From the NCBI GenBank assembly GCA_044361535.1, contig JBIKIQ010000005.1:148113-212112 (forward strand): DNA of 64,000 nt. Reading direction: 5' to 3'. The translations under genes and the position numbers were made by a program. The notes under the pieces were generated by a model. It made no database searches and had not been told where the DNA came from. It saw only the letters and a list, made by a program, of their open reading frames with translations. The DNA comes from UBA952 sp044361535 (GTDB taxonomy: Bacteria > Bacteroidota > Bacteroidia > Flavobacteriales_D > Crocinitomicaceae). Within the stretch, counting starts at the first letter, position 1, and every line of letters begins with the position of its first letter. Below are positions 46,501 through 54,572 of the stretch, in pieces.

Positions 46501-47564
46501 CCGCCGCCATTTCCACCATCAGCTCCATCTCCACCGCCTCCACCGCATGTTCCAGCTCCGCCATTTCCACCTTGAGTGCCAGTCGTTCCAGAAGTCCCAG
46601 CCGTTCCCATTGCTTTTATAACAGTGTTTCCATGAACAACATTTCCAGCTTTTATGTAAATAATTCCACCTCCAACACCCCCATTTCCACCCAATCCACC
46701 AGCACCACCAATTCCACCATCAATTCCTAGTTGATTGCAATTACTACCGCCACCACCTGCACCTGCTTTTCCATTTCCACCAGCCCCTCCGGCACCACCA
46801 TCTCCCATGTACAATCTTCCACTTGTATTTGGAGATTCATTGCAAGATGCTATCGTGTTATCACAAGGTAAAAGACTTAGAGAAGAGTTGTAATAGGCCA
46901 AAGTTCCTACAGCACCATTCGTGCCTGCGAAACCATCGCCACCTCCCCAACCTGCGCCATTGATTGGGCTACCACCGTAACCTGTTTGTCCACCATTATT
47001 TGTAGTATTTCCACCTGAAAAACCACCCAATCCTCCATTTCCGCCACTACCACCGTTTCCTCCATTTCCACCAAAAAAGCCCCTCCCTTCAACGTCAATC
47101 TCACCGCTATTTAGAGTCAACGTGTTTTGCACTAAAAAACAAACCACACCACCTGTTTCTCCATTCCATGCAGGACAAGTAATTTCTCCTCCCGCATTGA
47201 TTGTCACATTTGAATATTGTCTGACAGTAATCATTTGTGAATTGGTAGAAAAAGCTGAGTTCGGAATTGATCCAGCTGATAAAGTCACAACATTGCCTAC
47301 TATTCCTGTTACCTGACGCAACTCATATTCTCCGGTAAACATGTTAATTATTAATACGACATCTCCATTTACTACTAAAAAATTTGACGTATTTAACAGG
47401 TTGAAATTTGACCCCGCAACACTTTGAATTTTCTTGTAAGAGTTTACTGTATCAGAGCTAATTATGGTTGCAGAACCATAAGAGCCATTTCCAAAGTTGA
47501 TTTGAGCAAATGAGAAACTAGTAAAAAAAATCGAACAAATAAAGGAGAAGATTAACTTTTTCAT
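43515..47564 (-). CDS. Giant glycine-rich adhesin-like T9SS protein with five 91-residue repeats
   Basis: A 1349-residue secreted protein. The start is set at 47564, where the signal peptide begins (MKKLIFSFICSIFFTSFSFAQ). A beta-rich domain (about 25-140) is followed by a glycine-rich region (about 150-410, many GGxGGxGG runs). Next come a Cys-containing middle (about 410-750), five Ig/PKD-like repeats of about 91 residues (about 750-1190, each with NAGxDQxxCSN, GSGxFAN and YTPSSADINAG motifs), a further domain, and a T9SS sorting tail (DIYPNPTNENTTIEV). The repeats are almost identical at DNA level. No enzyme motif is seen. A surface adhesin or matrix protein is inferred from architecture. 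Confidence 0.85.
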   Translation of the reverse strand: MKKLIFSFICSIFFTSFSFAQINFGNGSYGSATIISSDTVNSYKKIQSVAGSNFNLLNTSNFLVVNGDVVLIINMFTGEYELRQVTGIVGNVVTLSAGSIPNSAFSTNSQMITVRQYSNVTINAGGEITCPAWNGETGGVVCFLVQNTLTLNSGEIDVEGRGFFGGNGGNGGSGGNGGLGGFSGGNTTNNGGQTGYGGSPINGAGWGGGDGFAGTNGAVGTLAYYNSSLSLLPCDNTIASCNESPNTSGRLYMGDGGAGGAGGNGKAGAGGGGSNCNQLGIDGGIGGAGGLGGNGGVGGGIIYIKAGNVVHGNTVIKAMGTAGTSGTTGTQGGNGGAGTCGGGGGDGADGGNGGGGGHGGAGGAVKISKSAGSIIPALVNINGGGSTNGGSGGSGGLGGVNSSDITGVCSCINVPTIPCAFPVLIPFLSNPNTTVSIDAFGQTHFIFIYGDSTLDLVYTNLPFCNGYFMGSLSGTLFEAGIPINHYIAPIASLVDNILASLIDFVTNNPANLDGSQQSIQTLTYNLLEGCNVCSNCSPRILADNGDPGDNGPGGSGGGTGWYEEDCLAPVILSPTPGYTLFLCPGQCTTIPLVISDPNASVIGISGMGSIQVNVSGNTVTLCNYNNCSNFEQVTLVASNQCGQSSTTIFIQSQPSWINAYPYTQDICSGTNANINVNSQGGCGFTSNSINYNIIMPSGVTTDYNLFGNLMPWTPFSPNFINTTSSPQIVYIDFYQYCGGNLQQAQVVVYPTPIVNAGVDQSICSNSPISLNGTIGGGATSAYWTTSGSGTFANASSVTTTYTPSSADINAGSVTLTLSANDAIGLCSSVSDQVILTFGATPTANAGTDQAVCSNSSISLTGSISGSATSATWASSGSGAFANASSLTTTYTPSSADINAGSVVLTLTTNDPAGPCSSVSDQLILTFGATPTTNAGQDQAVCSNSPISLNGIIGGTATSATWTSSGSGAFANASSLTTTYTPSSADINAGSVVLTLTTNDPTGPCSSVSDQLILTFGATPTANAGPDQAVCSNSSISLSGSIGGSATSATWTSSGSGSFANASSLTTTYTPSSADINAGSVVLTLTTNDPIGPCSLTNDQLVLTFGSSPTVEAGIDQSTCSNIPVNLSGTINGSATANWTSSGTGTFASETNLNTTYTPSNEDMNSGSIILTLTGNDASGVCPSISDQVLINLINAPQNPQVNVTNNSISTDSYPNTSYQWVRCPGYLPISGFTSSTFNSSSYSGGLAVIVTNECGSDTSDCVNVNLSSVAELSGDILDIYPNPTNENTTIEVSENLIGKEFKLQDFAGRVVINGQIDSNKTQLILSNLAPGTYYLKVEDCPISRKIIKK
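43990..45320 (-). repeat. Five tandem repeats with a 273-bp period
   Basis: Sequences such as AGTTGGTCACT recur exactly 273 bases (91 codons) apart, at 44531 and 44804. The three central copies are nearly identical in DNA and the outer two are diverged. All lie in frame inside the adhesin-like gene. Confidence 0.85.
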
Positions 47565-47831
47565 AAATTCAAAGACATTTTGTAAATTTTTATACTCAAA
47601 GCTACAATAATTTTGCAAATTAAAGTAAAAGTTAAACGGTTCGAATTATACACAGTTGCCTGCATTTCAAAATTTTGACTTTATTCATTTTAAATATCAG
47701 AAACTAATTTTGAATTAAATAGTTCATTTGTAAATTTTTATTTTCAATTTTGATTTTGTTTACTGATCAAATTAGCTAAAACGAATTTTATTTGAAGCTA
47801 TTTGTTTATTTTGCAATTTAATTTCTAAAAT

Positions 47832-48287
47832 ATGTGGTCAATTAATGGTATAACAAGTCACGTTAGCAAAGGTGCATCAATTGTATGGGAAAATCATCAA
47901 TTTTTTACGCTGGAGTATCAGGGTAAAAGTTATCATGGTGAAATCTTGGAAAATAGTTTAGAAAACAATCGAATCAAAATTAAATTGAATCACGCAGTTT
48001 ATGAAATTCAAAAAAAAGGCAATTTGGATGATTTGATTGCGTCACTTGGTATGGATAAGCCAAAAATTAAGCGTATCAAAGAACTCCAAGCTCCTATGCC
48101 AGGTCGAATTCTTCAATTATTTGTGCAGGTCGGTCAAGAGGTTCAAGTGGGAGACTCCATTTTATCCTTAGAAGCAATGAAAATGGAGAATGTTCTGAAA
48201 TCTGATGGGGTAGGAATTGTAAAGAATATTCAGATTGAAATTGGAAATGTAGTTGATAAAGGTTCTGTTTTAATTGAATTTGAATAA
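47832..48287 (+). CDS. Biotin carboxyl carrier-type protein
   Basis: A 151-residue protein with a C-terminal biotinyl domain (about 80-151): LQAPMPGRILQLFVQVGQEVQVGDSILSLEAMKMENVLKS. The biotinylated lysine of AMKM is Lys117. The N-terminal half is a beta-rich region without clear family marks, as in flavobacterial stand-alone biotin carrier subunits of acyl-CoA carboxylases. No carboxylase gene is adjacent. It is 5 bases upstream of ribD and likely co-transcribed with it. Confidence 0.9.
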   Translation: MWSINGITSHVSKGASIVWENHQFFTLEYQGKSYHGEILENSLENNRIKIKLNHAVYEIQKKGNLDDLIASLGMDKPKIKRIKELQAPMPGRILQLFVQVGQEVQVGDSILSLEAMKMENVLKSDGVGIVKNIQIEIGNVVDKGSVLIEFE

Positions 48288-48292
48288 ATCGA

Positions 48293-49327
48293 ATGCTTGA
48301 GCACGAAACCTACATGCGGAGATGCATCTACCTTGCAAATTTAGGTGCAAGTTACGTTTTTCCCAATCCTCTCGTCGGTTGTGTCATTGTAAAAAACAAT
48401 AAAATTATTGGTGAAGGATACCATAAAATGGTTGGAGAGGCACATGCTGAGGTTAATGCAGTAGAGTCGGTATCCGATAAATCTGAATTAGAAGGAGCAA
48501 CGGTTTATGTTTCTTTGGAACCTTGTTCTCATTTTGGAAAAACACCCCCGTGTGCTGATTTGCTCATTCAATTAAAAGTAAAAGAGGTTGTTATTGGCTG
48601 TGTGGATAGCAATCCAAAGGTTTCTGGAAAAGGAATTGATAAACTGAAGCGTTCGGGAATTCATGTTATTGAAGGTGTTTTAGAGGAAGAATGTAAAATA
48701 CTCAATAAGCGATTCTTTACTTTTCATGAGAAACAACGACCCTATGTCATTTTAAAATGGGCACAAACGATTGATGGGTTTTTAGATCGATCACGTCAAA
48801 ATAATGAGCAAGGAATAAACTGGATTTCAGCACCTGAGACGAAGGCACTTGTTCACAAATGGCGATCTCAAGAACACGCAATCCTCGTTGGAAGAAATAC
48901 TATTTTATACGATAATCCTTCACTAACTGTTCGTGAATTCCATGGAAAAAACCCAATGCGTATTATCGTTGATAGTCAATTGCAGTTAAAAAATGACATG
49001 AATGTTTTTTCCAAAGATGCACCAACCATTATTTTCAATCGAATAAAAAATCATGTGAATAACAATGTAGAATGGGTGAAAATCTCTGAAACAAGCACGG
49101 CAAATATTCTTTCAGAACTTTATCAGCGAGGTATTCAATCGGTTTTTGTTGAGGGAGGAAGTAGAACCTTGCAATATTTTATCGTGGATAATGTTTGGGA
49201 TGAGGCTCGTGTTATTGTTGGAAATAAGTTATTCCACAATGGTGTAAAAGCACCGGTTATAAGTAAAGTCCCTTCATCTTCTCAGTACTTCGGCGAAGAT
49301 CTCATCTATTATTACCATCGAAGATGA
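48293..49327 (+). CDS. ribD: Riboflavin biosynthesis deaminase/reductase
   Basis: A 344-residue bifunctional enzyme. An N-terminal zinc deaminase (about 1-145) carries HAEVNAV (His near 50) and PCSHFGKTPPCAD (about 79-91, zinc cysteines). The C-terminal reductase (about 150-344) has YVILKWAQTIDGFLDRS, ILVGRNTILYDNPSLTVRE and GGSRTLQYFI. It carries out the second and third steps of riboflavin synthesis from GTP. Its stop overlaps the next gene's start by four bases (49324-49327), so the permease is coupled to it. Confidence 0.96.
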   Translation: MLEHETYMRRCIYLANLGASYVFPNPLVGCVIVKNNKIIGEGYHKMVGEAHAEVNAVESVSDKSELEGATVYVSLEPCSHFGKTPPCADLLIQLKVKEVVIGCVDSNPKVSGKGIDKLKRSGIHVIEGVLEEECKILNKRFFTFHEKQRPYVILKWAQTIDGFLDRSRQNNEQGINWISAPETKALVHKWRSQEHAILVGRNTILYDNPSLTVREFHGKNPMRIIVDSQLQLKNDMNVFSKDAPTIIFNRIKNHVNNNVEWVKISETSTANILSELYQRGIQSVFVEGGSRTLQYFIVDNVWDEARVIVGNKLFHNGVKAPVISKVPSSSQYFGEDLIYYYHRR

Positions 49328-50184
49328 TTGCATTAATTGGATCTATTGTATTTTCGAGTTTCATATTTATTCTATTTAAGCTTTTTCCAAAGTTTGGTGT
49401 TGATACGTTTCAGGCGATTGTTTTCAATTATTTTACGGCTTGTATTTGTGGTTTTGCTCTTTACGGCGATAGTTGGTCAAATGCTGCTTGGACCGATACG
49501 AATTGGATGTACGCTGCTTTAATTTGTGGGTTCTTGTTTATTTCTCTATTTGTTTTAATGGGTAAAAGTTCCCAAATAAACGGCGTTGCAATAACGTCAG
49601 TTGCTGTGAAAATGAGTATGGCAATAAGTGCCATTTTTATTGGTTTTGGAGAGACGTTTGGTTTACTGAAAATTGCTGGGATTGCGATGGCGATTATAGG
49701 TGTTGCCCTTGTGTCATTCGATAAATCTTCAACAAAGCAAAAACCAGTTATTTGGATGTTATTAGTGTTGTTTTTTGGCAGTGGACTTCTTGATTTTGTC
49801 CTAAACTTTGTTCAGAAATCGCTTTTAACAAATTTAAACGCAGCGCTTTTTTCAGCCATTGGATTTGGGCTTGCCGGAGTGTTAGGAATATTCTTGTTAG
49901 CAGAGAAAATTATTCGCAATAAAACTCAGTTATCAGTTAAGAATGTTCTCGCTGGAATTTGTTTGGGGATTCCTAATTTCTTTTCAATTTATTTGCTAAT
50001 TACCGCTTATTCTTCAACGGGTTGGAGTGACTCAACAGTGCTTGCTGTTGTTAATGTAAGTATTGTTATTACCTCTGCAATTCTTGGTTTTTTGGCCTTT
50101 AAAGAAGCCTTGTCCAAGCAGAAGTTAATTGGTTTAGTTTGCTCCGTTCTTGCCATTGGTTTACTTTATGCAGCAAACTTGTAA
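49324..50184 (+). CDS. EamA/DMT-like permease
   Basis: A 286-residue inner-membrane protein with about ten helices in two halves (about 1-135 and 140-286). The first half ends FGLLKIAGIAMAIIGVALVSFD and the second LGFLAFKEALSKQKLIGLVCSVLAIGLLYAANL, which are standard EamA repeat ends. It overlaps ribD by four bases. The substrate is unknown; the coupling to ribD does not prove a role in flavin transport. Confidence 0.85.
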   Translation: MIALIGSIVFSSFIFILFKLFPKFGVDTFQAIVFNYFTACICGFALYGDSWSNAAWTDTNWMYAALICGFLFISLFVLMGKSSQINGVAITSVAVKMSMAISAIFIGFGETFGLLKIAGIAMAIIGVALVSFDKSSTKQKPVIWMLLVLFFGSGLLDFVLNFVQKSLLTNLNAALFSAIGFGLAGVLGIFLLAEKIIRNKTQLSVKNVLAGICLGIPNFFSIYLLITAYSSTGWSDSTVLAVVNVSIVITSAILGFLAFKEALSKQKLIGLVCSVLAIGLLYAANL

Positions 50185-50422
50185 TATATTTTCAAGAGGT
50201 GACAATGTTTTGATTTGATTTATTCAATTCAATCTAAAATATGTTCTGAAATACAATAGAGTTTACTTCATTTTTCTTTATTGAGATTTTTTACTCCACT
50301 TTTACATCAAGGAAAAAGTGGAAATTACCCATTAACTATTTTCTGTGTAAAACAAGCTGAATAATTTTAAGCATCAAAACTTATCTGCACTATTTTTGAT
50401 GAAAGCAGACAATCACTATTTT

Positions 50423-52303
50423 ATGAATCGAAGAATAACAGCAGTTTTACCATTTATTATTTTGACCGTCATTGTCATTTTCCAACTTGATTTTATGGCT
50501 CAAACTCAAAATGAACTTCCTTGGCAATCTGCTGAATTTAGACATCTTAACAGTTTCCCTGTCTTTCAACAAAAGATGGAAGCGGAGAAGCATATAACCG
50601 TTTTAAAGAATAGTAAGGATCTACTACCATTTAGTTCTTTAGACAAGAAATTTGTGGTGTTAACCGTTGGTGATGGGTATCAGGAATTCACAAAAACCAT
50701 TTCGTTATTCACTGACTTTACCGAAATCAACATCAATTTTTTTGAAGAGCTCAAACAAGATAAATTGAAAATCATTGAACATGCTGATCATTTTATTTTA
50801 TCAATACACATCTCAGAAAATCAAAATCTCAACAAGCAGGCATTGGATTATTTGCATAAACTTCCATGTCATGGAAAACGAACGGTAGTTTTCTTTGCAC
50901 CTTTGGATTTTATAAAAGAATCTAAGTTTCCACATCACGATGCTTTGGTCATGGCTTATGAGAATCATCCCTATATTTTGGATCGAACAGCGCAGGTGTT
51001 ATTTGGGGCTATACCCACGAATGGAAAGTTGACGCGTGATTTATCAAAGACTTATCTTATTGGGAGTGGAGAGGAATTAAAATGGGGAGGTCGTTTGAAG
51101 TTTACTGAACCAGAAGAGGTAGGTATTGACCCCAAGAAATTAGAGGAAATAGACAATATTGCCCGTAAAGGGATTTCAGCTGGGGCTTATCCTGGATGTC
51201 AAATTGTTGCAGCTGTAGACGGCAAGATTTTCTATAGAAAAAGCTTTGGAAATCAGCGTTATGAAAAATCAGCGCCAGTCAAAATGGAAGATATCTATGA
51301 TTTGGCTTCTATTACCAAAATCGGTGCCTCTACAACCGGACTGATGTATTTGGAATCTAAAGGAAAGTTTGATGTTTCTAGAAAAATAAACGAATATATT
51401 CCTGAATGGGTGAAAGGAACAAAGATGGAAAATTTGGAATTGAAAGATATGCTAACCCATCAAGCAGGATTAAAACCATGGATTCCTTTCTATTTAAATG
51501 TTTTGAAAAACAATTTGCCCGATCCGCATTTGTTCAATCCAACCGAAACGGCTGTTTTTACAAGACACGTTGCTGATGACTTATGGATGCGTGAAGACTA
51601 TGTTGATTCAATGTACATGCAAATTTCTTCTCAACCACTTGGCGAAAAGGAGTTTAAATATTCAGATTTGGGCTATTATTTCATTATGAAAATTATTGAA
51701 AAACAATCCAAACAAGAGTTGAATCATTTTCTTAAAACTCAACTCTATGAGCCAATGGGATTGAGAACGATGGGATATAATCCATTAAACTGTTTTGATA
51801 AGAGTAGAATAGCGCCTACTGAAAATGACATCAAATTTAGGAAGCAAGTTGTTCAAGGGTATGTTCATGATCCGGGTGCTGCAATGCTTGGTGGGGTGTG
51901 TGGTCATGCTGGGCTTTTTGGTAATGCTACTGATTTAGCATCTTTAATGCAGATGTTCTTGAACAAAGGCTATTATGGTGGGGTTCACTATTTAAAGCCT
52001 GAAGTTGTAGACCTTTATACCACAAATCCTTTTAAAACAAATCACAGAGGAATTGGCTTTGACAAACCAAAATTGGAGGGAGGAGGAACATGTACCAAAC
52101 TAGCATCGTCAAAAAGTTTTGGACATAGTGGTTTTACGGGTACTTTGGCTTGGGCAGATCCTGAAAATCAATTGAACTTTGTTTTTCTTTCCAATAGGGT
52201 TTATCCTGATCAAGAAAATCGTAAAATTATTGATATGGGTATTCGTGCTGATATACAACGTGTCTTATATGAGTCGATTAAGGAACGCAAGAAAACAAAA
52301 TAG
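50423..52303 (+). CDS. Serine hydrolase (class C beta-lactamase fold) with a GH3 C-terminal-like segment
   Basis: A 626-residue exported protein. A TATTTTTG box at 50391-50398 would put transcription downstream of the ATG at 50399, so MNRRITAV at 50423 is the better start; it opens a signal or anchor helix. Residues about 35-225 look like the GH3 alpha/beta-sandwich domain (ITVLKNSKDLLPF, ALVMAYENHPYILDRTAQVLFGAIPTNGKLTRDLS). The rest (about 230-626) is a serine beta-lactamase/DD-peptidase fold with Ser296-x-x-Lys299 (SITK), Tyr413-Ser-Asp and His568-Ser-Gly. The GH3 catalytic barrel is absent. Related Bacteroidota proteins carry the complete GH3 domain, so this looks like a shortened version. 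Peptidoglycan recycling is inferred. Confidence 0.85.
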   Translation: MNRRITAVLPFIILTVIVIFQLDFMAQTQNELPWQSAEFRHLNSFPVFQQKMEAEKHITVLKNSKDLLPFSSLDKKFVVLTVGDGYQEFTKTISLFTDFTEININFFEELKQDKLKIIEHADHFILSIHISENQNLNKQALDYLHKLPCHGKRTVVFFAPLDFIKESKFPHHDALVMAYENHPYILDRTAQVLFGAIPTNGKLTRDLSKTYLIGSGEELKWGGRLKFTEPEEVGIDPKKLEEIDNIARKGISAGAYPGCQIVAAVDGKIFYRKSFGNQRYEKSAPVKMEDIYDLASITKIGASTTGLMYLESKGKFDVSRKINEYIPEWVKGTKMENLELKDMLTHQAGLKPWIPFYLNVLKNNLPDPHLFNPTETAVFTRHVADDLWMREDYVDSMYMQISSQPLGEKEFKYSDLGYYFIMKIIEKQSKQELNHFLKTQLYEPMGLRTMGYNPLNCFDKSRIAPTENDIKFRKQVVQGYVHDPGAAMLGGVCGHAGLFGNATDLASLMQMFLNKGYYGGVHYLKPEVVDLYTTNPFKTNHRGIGFDKPKLEGGGTCTKLASSKSFGHSGFTGTLAWADPENQLNFVFLSNRVYPDQENRKIIDMGIRADIQRVLYESIKERKKTK

Positions 52304-52304
52304 C

Positions 52305-52334
52305 ATAAAAAAGGCGACTTAATTCAGCCGCCTT
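52305..52334. terminator. Bidirectional terminator between convergent genes
   Basis: AAGGCG pairs with CGCCTT with a further CT/AG pair inside. On the minus strand the stem is followed by TTTTTTATG, and on the plus strand by a weak T-rich run. Confidence 0.65.
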
Positions 52335-52358
52335 ATTCTTACATATACTCGGATAGTT

Positions 52359-53225
52359 CTATTCTACAACAATTTTCTTGCTGTACACTTTACGACCAAT
52401 TTCTAAGGTTACAACATAGGTTCCTGATTTCAACGATTTGTTTAGTTGTATTTCTTTCGTGTTTTTTCCAATTTCAGATGACCCCATGTTAGTGCTAAAT
52501 ACAACCTTTCCTGAAAGATCAATTATTTTAAGTGATGTAGCACTCACAGATAATGCATCGAAATTCGCGTGAATACTATTTGAATTTCCGTTAAAGTAGA
52601 TTTGCAAAGCCTCAGTTTTATTATCCTCTATCCCAGCTGAACTAGCCTCAGAAAATATGTGTTGCGACAAGTAAATTGCATCTCCGTTGTCATTTCCATT
52701 ATTGTTGGCTTTATTTGCAGCAACATAAAATGTAACATTTCCTGTTCCTGAAGCGGGAGCTGTCCACGTCCATGTCCAAGAAAGTGAAGAGGATGTATTA
52801 CTTGTTGAAGTGTGATTGGCATATTTTTTTGTGGTTCCATTAATGCTTGTATTTCCTGCTTGACCAGTAAAGTTACCAGCCATTGTGTTCGTTCCAGTCA
52901 ATGCAGTAGCTTGAAATCCTTTTTTTGCAGGATTTGATGCCAATACTAGCGCTACAGTATACTGCTGTCCTGGGGTATAGGATGTTACAGGTGTTGATCC
53001 GCTTAATACGGTAAGAATATTTTCATTTGCTCCATCTTGAGCTGTCCCGGCATGACAAGCAGTGCAATTTTGTTCTCCCGGAGCCCCAGTTCTTCCAGCT
53101 CCAACACCTCCGGAGTTATGAGGCATTTTGTGGTAAGATTCAATAGATCCATTTGTTACATGTTGAAATGAAATCAATAAAGTAATCATTCCGCATGTTC
53201 CAATTGATAATAAAACTTTTTTCAT
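52359..53225 (-). CDS. T9SS protein with reelin-like domain and one CxxCH motif
   Basis: A 288-residue secreted protein. A signal segment (1-25) is followed by a PHNSGGVGAGRTGAPGEQNCTACHAG segment (about 35-62) holding one CxxCH, then a reelin/'choice-of-anchor V'-like beta domain (about 70-195, YTVALVLASNPAKKGFQATAL, WTWTAPASGTGNVTFYVAANKANNNG) and a T9SS sorting tail (about 205-288, FNGNSNSIHANFDALS to KKIVVE). The CTACH motif would bind c-type heme. It lies 24 bases after a second CxxCH lipoprotein, suggesting a shared redox role. Confidence 0.82.
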   Translation of the reverse strand: MKKVLLSIGTCGMITLLISFQHVTNGSIESYHKMPHNSGGVGAGRTGAPGEQNCTACHAGTAQDGANENILTVLSGSTPVTSYTPGQQYTVALVLASNPAKKGFQATALTGTNTMAGNFTGQAGNTSINGTTKKYANHTSTSNTSSSLSWTWTWTAPASGTGNVTFYVAANKANNNGNDNGDAIYLSQHIFSEASSAGIEDNKTEALQIYFNGNSNSIHANFDALSVSATSLKIIDLSGKVVFSTNMGSSEIGKNTKEIQLNKSLKSGTYVVTLEIGRKVYSKKIVVE

Positions 53226-53249
53226 AGTTATTGAGTTTAAAATTTATAC

Positions 53250-53585
53250 TTAATTATTTAATTTCCCTTGATTTACCCAACATTCGATTCTTTCGATTAC
53301 ACTGTCGGGCAAAGCCGGTCCTCCTTGAGGCATAAGTTGATAACCACTATTTCTCATTGATCCAATTATAGCTGTTGAATTTGAAGAGATGTTGGCGTGG
53401 TTGGTAAAAGAGTATCCATTCTGATTCGTATGACAACCTGTGCAATTGTTTTGAATTAAAGGTAGTATTTCATTATTAAATGAAACTGTATCGCTACACG
53501 AAGCGTTGGGGTAATTTTGCACTTTGTCTTTTCTACAACCCCAAATAAATGGGATAAGAAAGATAGATAGGTAAATTAATTTCAT
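53250..53585 (-). CDS. Small cytochrome c-like lipoprotein
   Basis: A 111-residue protein. The start at 53585 (MKLIYLSIFLIPFIWGC) overlaps the upstream stop and opens a lipobox (IWGC, Cys about 17). The mature part has NEILPLIQNNCTGCHTNQNGYSF, a c-type heme motif (CTGCH, about 46-50), then LMPQGGPALPDSVIERIECWVNQG, which supplies a distal Met and is typical of short 'planctomycete-type' cytochrome c domains. It is predicted to be membrane-anchored in the periplasm or at the cell surface and to carry one heme. Confidence 0.8.
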   Translation of the reverse strand: MKLIYLSIFLIPFIWGCRKDKVQNYPNASCSDTVSFNNEILPLIQNNCTGCHTNQNGYSFTNHANISSNSTAIIGSMRNSGYQLMPQGGPALPDSVIERIECWVNQGKLNN

Positions 53586-53977
53586 TGTTTGATCATTAAA
53601 AAATAGGGTGACAATACTAACCAAAAAATAGGAACTAAAAAATGAAGCGGCATAACAAATGCCGGAAACATTTCCGGAACTTCAATCTCCTGTGTAAATT
53701 TTGGTGGAAAAAGGTTGGGTAAAACAATGCTAAATAAGGAGGTCGCGGCAACAAAAACGGAGGTGATTAAATGTGCTCTTTTCTTAAAAATGGTTGAAAT
53801 TAATAGAGAAAATGCTACTAGTAAAGAGGAAATAAATGTAAGAATAGCTGCGATTTTCCAAAGCGGCAAATACGCTGAAAAATCAAATAATTGGTAATAG
53901 GAATACCCGTAGATAACACCTGAAATTGAAGACAAGAATACAACTAGAAAACCCAAAGTGATTGTTCGAATGGCCAT
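53582..53977 (-). CDS. Small four-helix membrane protein
   Basis: A 131-residue protein with four hydrophobic helices (about 4-26, 40-63, 69-88 and 105-127). I do not recognise the family. It overlaps the downstream cytochrome gene by four bases (ATGA) and starts 2 bases after the YceI gene stop, so it belongs to the same operon. A membrane anchor or quinone-linked role is possible given the neighbours, but no heme or quinone ligands can be pointed to. Confidence 0.75.
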   Translation of the reverse strand: MAIRTITLGFLVVFLSSISGVIYGYSYYQLFDFSAYLPLWKIAAILTFISSLLVAFSLLISTIFKKRAHLITSVFVAATSLFSIVLPNLFPPKFTQEIEVPEMFPAFVMPLHFLVPIFWLVLSPYFLMIKQ

Positions 53978-53979
53978 TT

Positions 53980-54519
53980 TTATTTAAGAATTGCAGGAAC
54001 TGTTACACTCATTGCCATATTATCTGGGACAACTTCACTTTTTTTACCTACCCCAAACGTAATTCTATTTACTGTAAATGTTCCTTTAAAAGTTATTTTA
54101 TTGTCTTTTTTGGTGTACGTTAATGGAATTGTTATTTCTTTCTTGATGCCTTTTAGCGTCAAGTCTCCTTTAACGTTATATTTATCTCCATCCTTGCTTA
54201 CTGAGGTAGACGTAAACTTAATATTTGGATAGTTTTTCGCATCAAACCATTCGGCCGTTTGCGCTTTTTTGTCTCTTAATGCATTACCAGTATCTATAGA
54301 ACTAACAGGAATGGTAATCTTAAATTTGCAACTATCTAAATTGTTTTCATCAAAATCAATAGTGCCTGAAACTTTCGTAAAAGTCCCCGAAGGATCAGCA
54401 CTCTTGAAGGCAATCTTGTGACCAGCAGTAATTTCATAATGATCTAAAACAGAAAAAGAAACTGCCGAAGAAATTATAAGTACAATGAAATAAGCTGAAA
54501 TGATTAGATTTTTTTTCAT
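53980..54519 (-). CDS. YceI-family periplasmic lipocalin-like protein
   Basis: A 179-residue exported protein with a signal peptide (about 1-22). The YceI pattern is clear: YEITAGHKIAFKSADPSGTFTKVSGTIDFDENNLDSCKFKITIPVSSIDTGNALRDKKAQTAEWFDAKNYPNIKFTSTSV (about 28-107) and YNVKGDLTLKGIKKEITIPL. The family binds isoprenoids such as quinone precursors in a barrel cavity. It is in an operon with cytochrome-like proteins, which fits a redox or quinone context. Confidence 0.92.
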   Translation of the reverse strand: MKKNLIISAYFIVLIISSAVSFSVLDHYEITAGHKIAFKSADPSGTFTKVSGTIDFDENNLDSCKFKITIPVSSIDTGNALRDKKAQTAEWFDAKNYPNIKFTSTSVSKDGDKYNVKGDLTLKGIKKEITIPLTYTKKDNKITFKGTFTVNRITFGVGKKSEVVPDNMAMSVTVPAILK

Positions 54520-54572
54520 TTGAATAACGTTGGTTTAAAAGTGTATAAAAGAGTGTTTGGAATCATCATTTG

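Noticed and set aside
46270..46575. Proline-rich open frame opposite the glycine-rich part of the adhesin gene
   Set aside because: Its PP runs are the antisense reading of the GG runs in the real gene; it has no start context or signal of its own.
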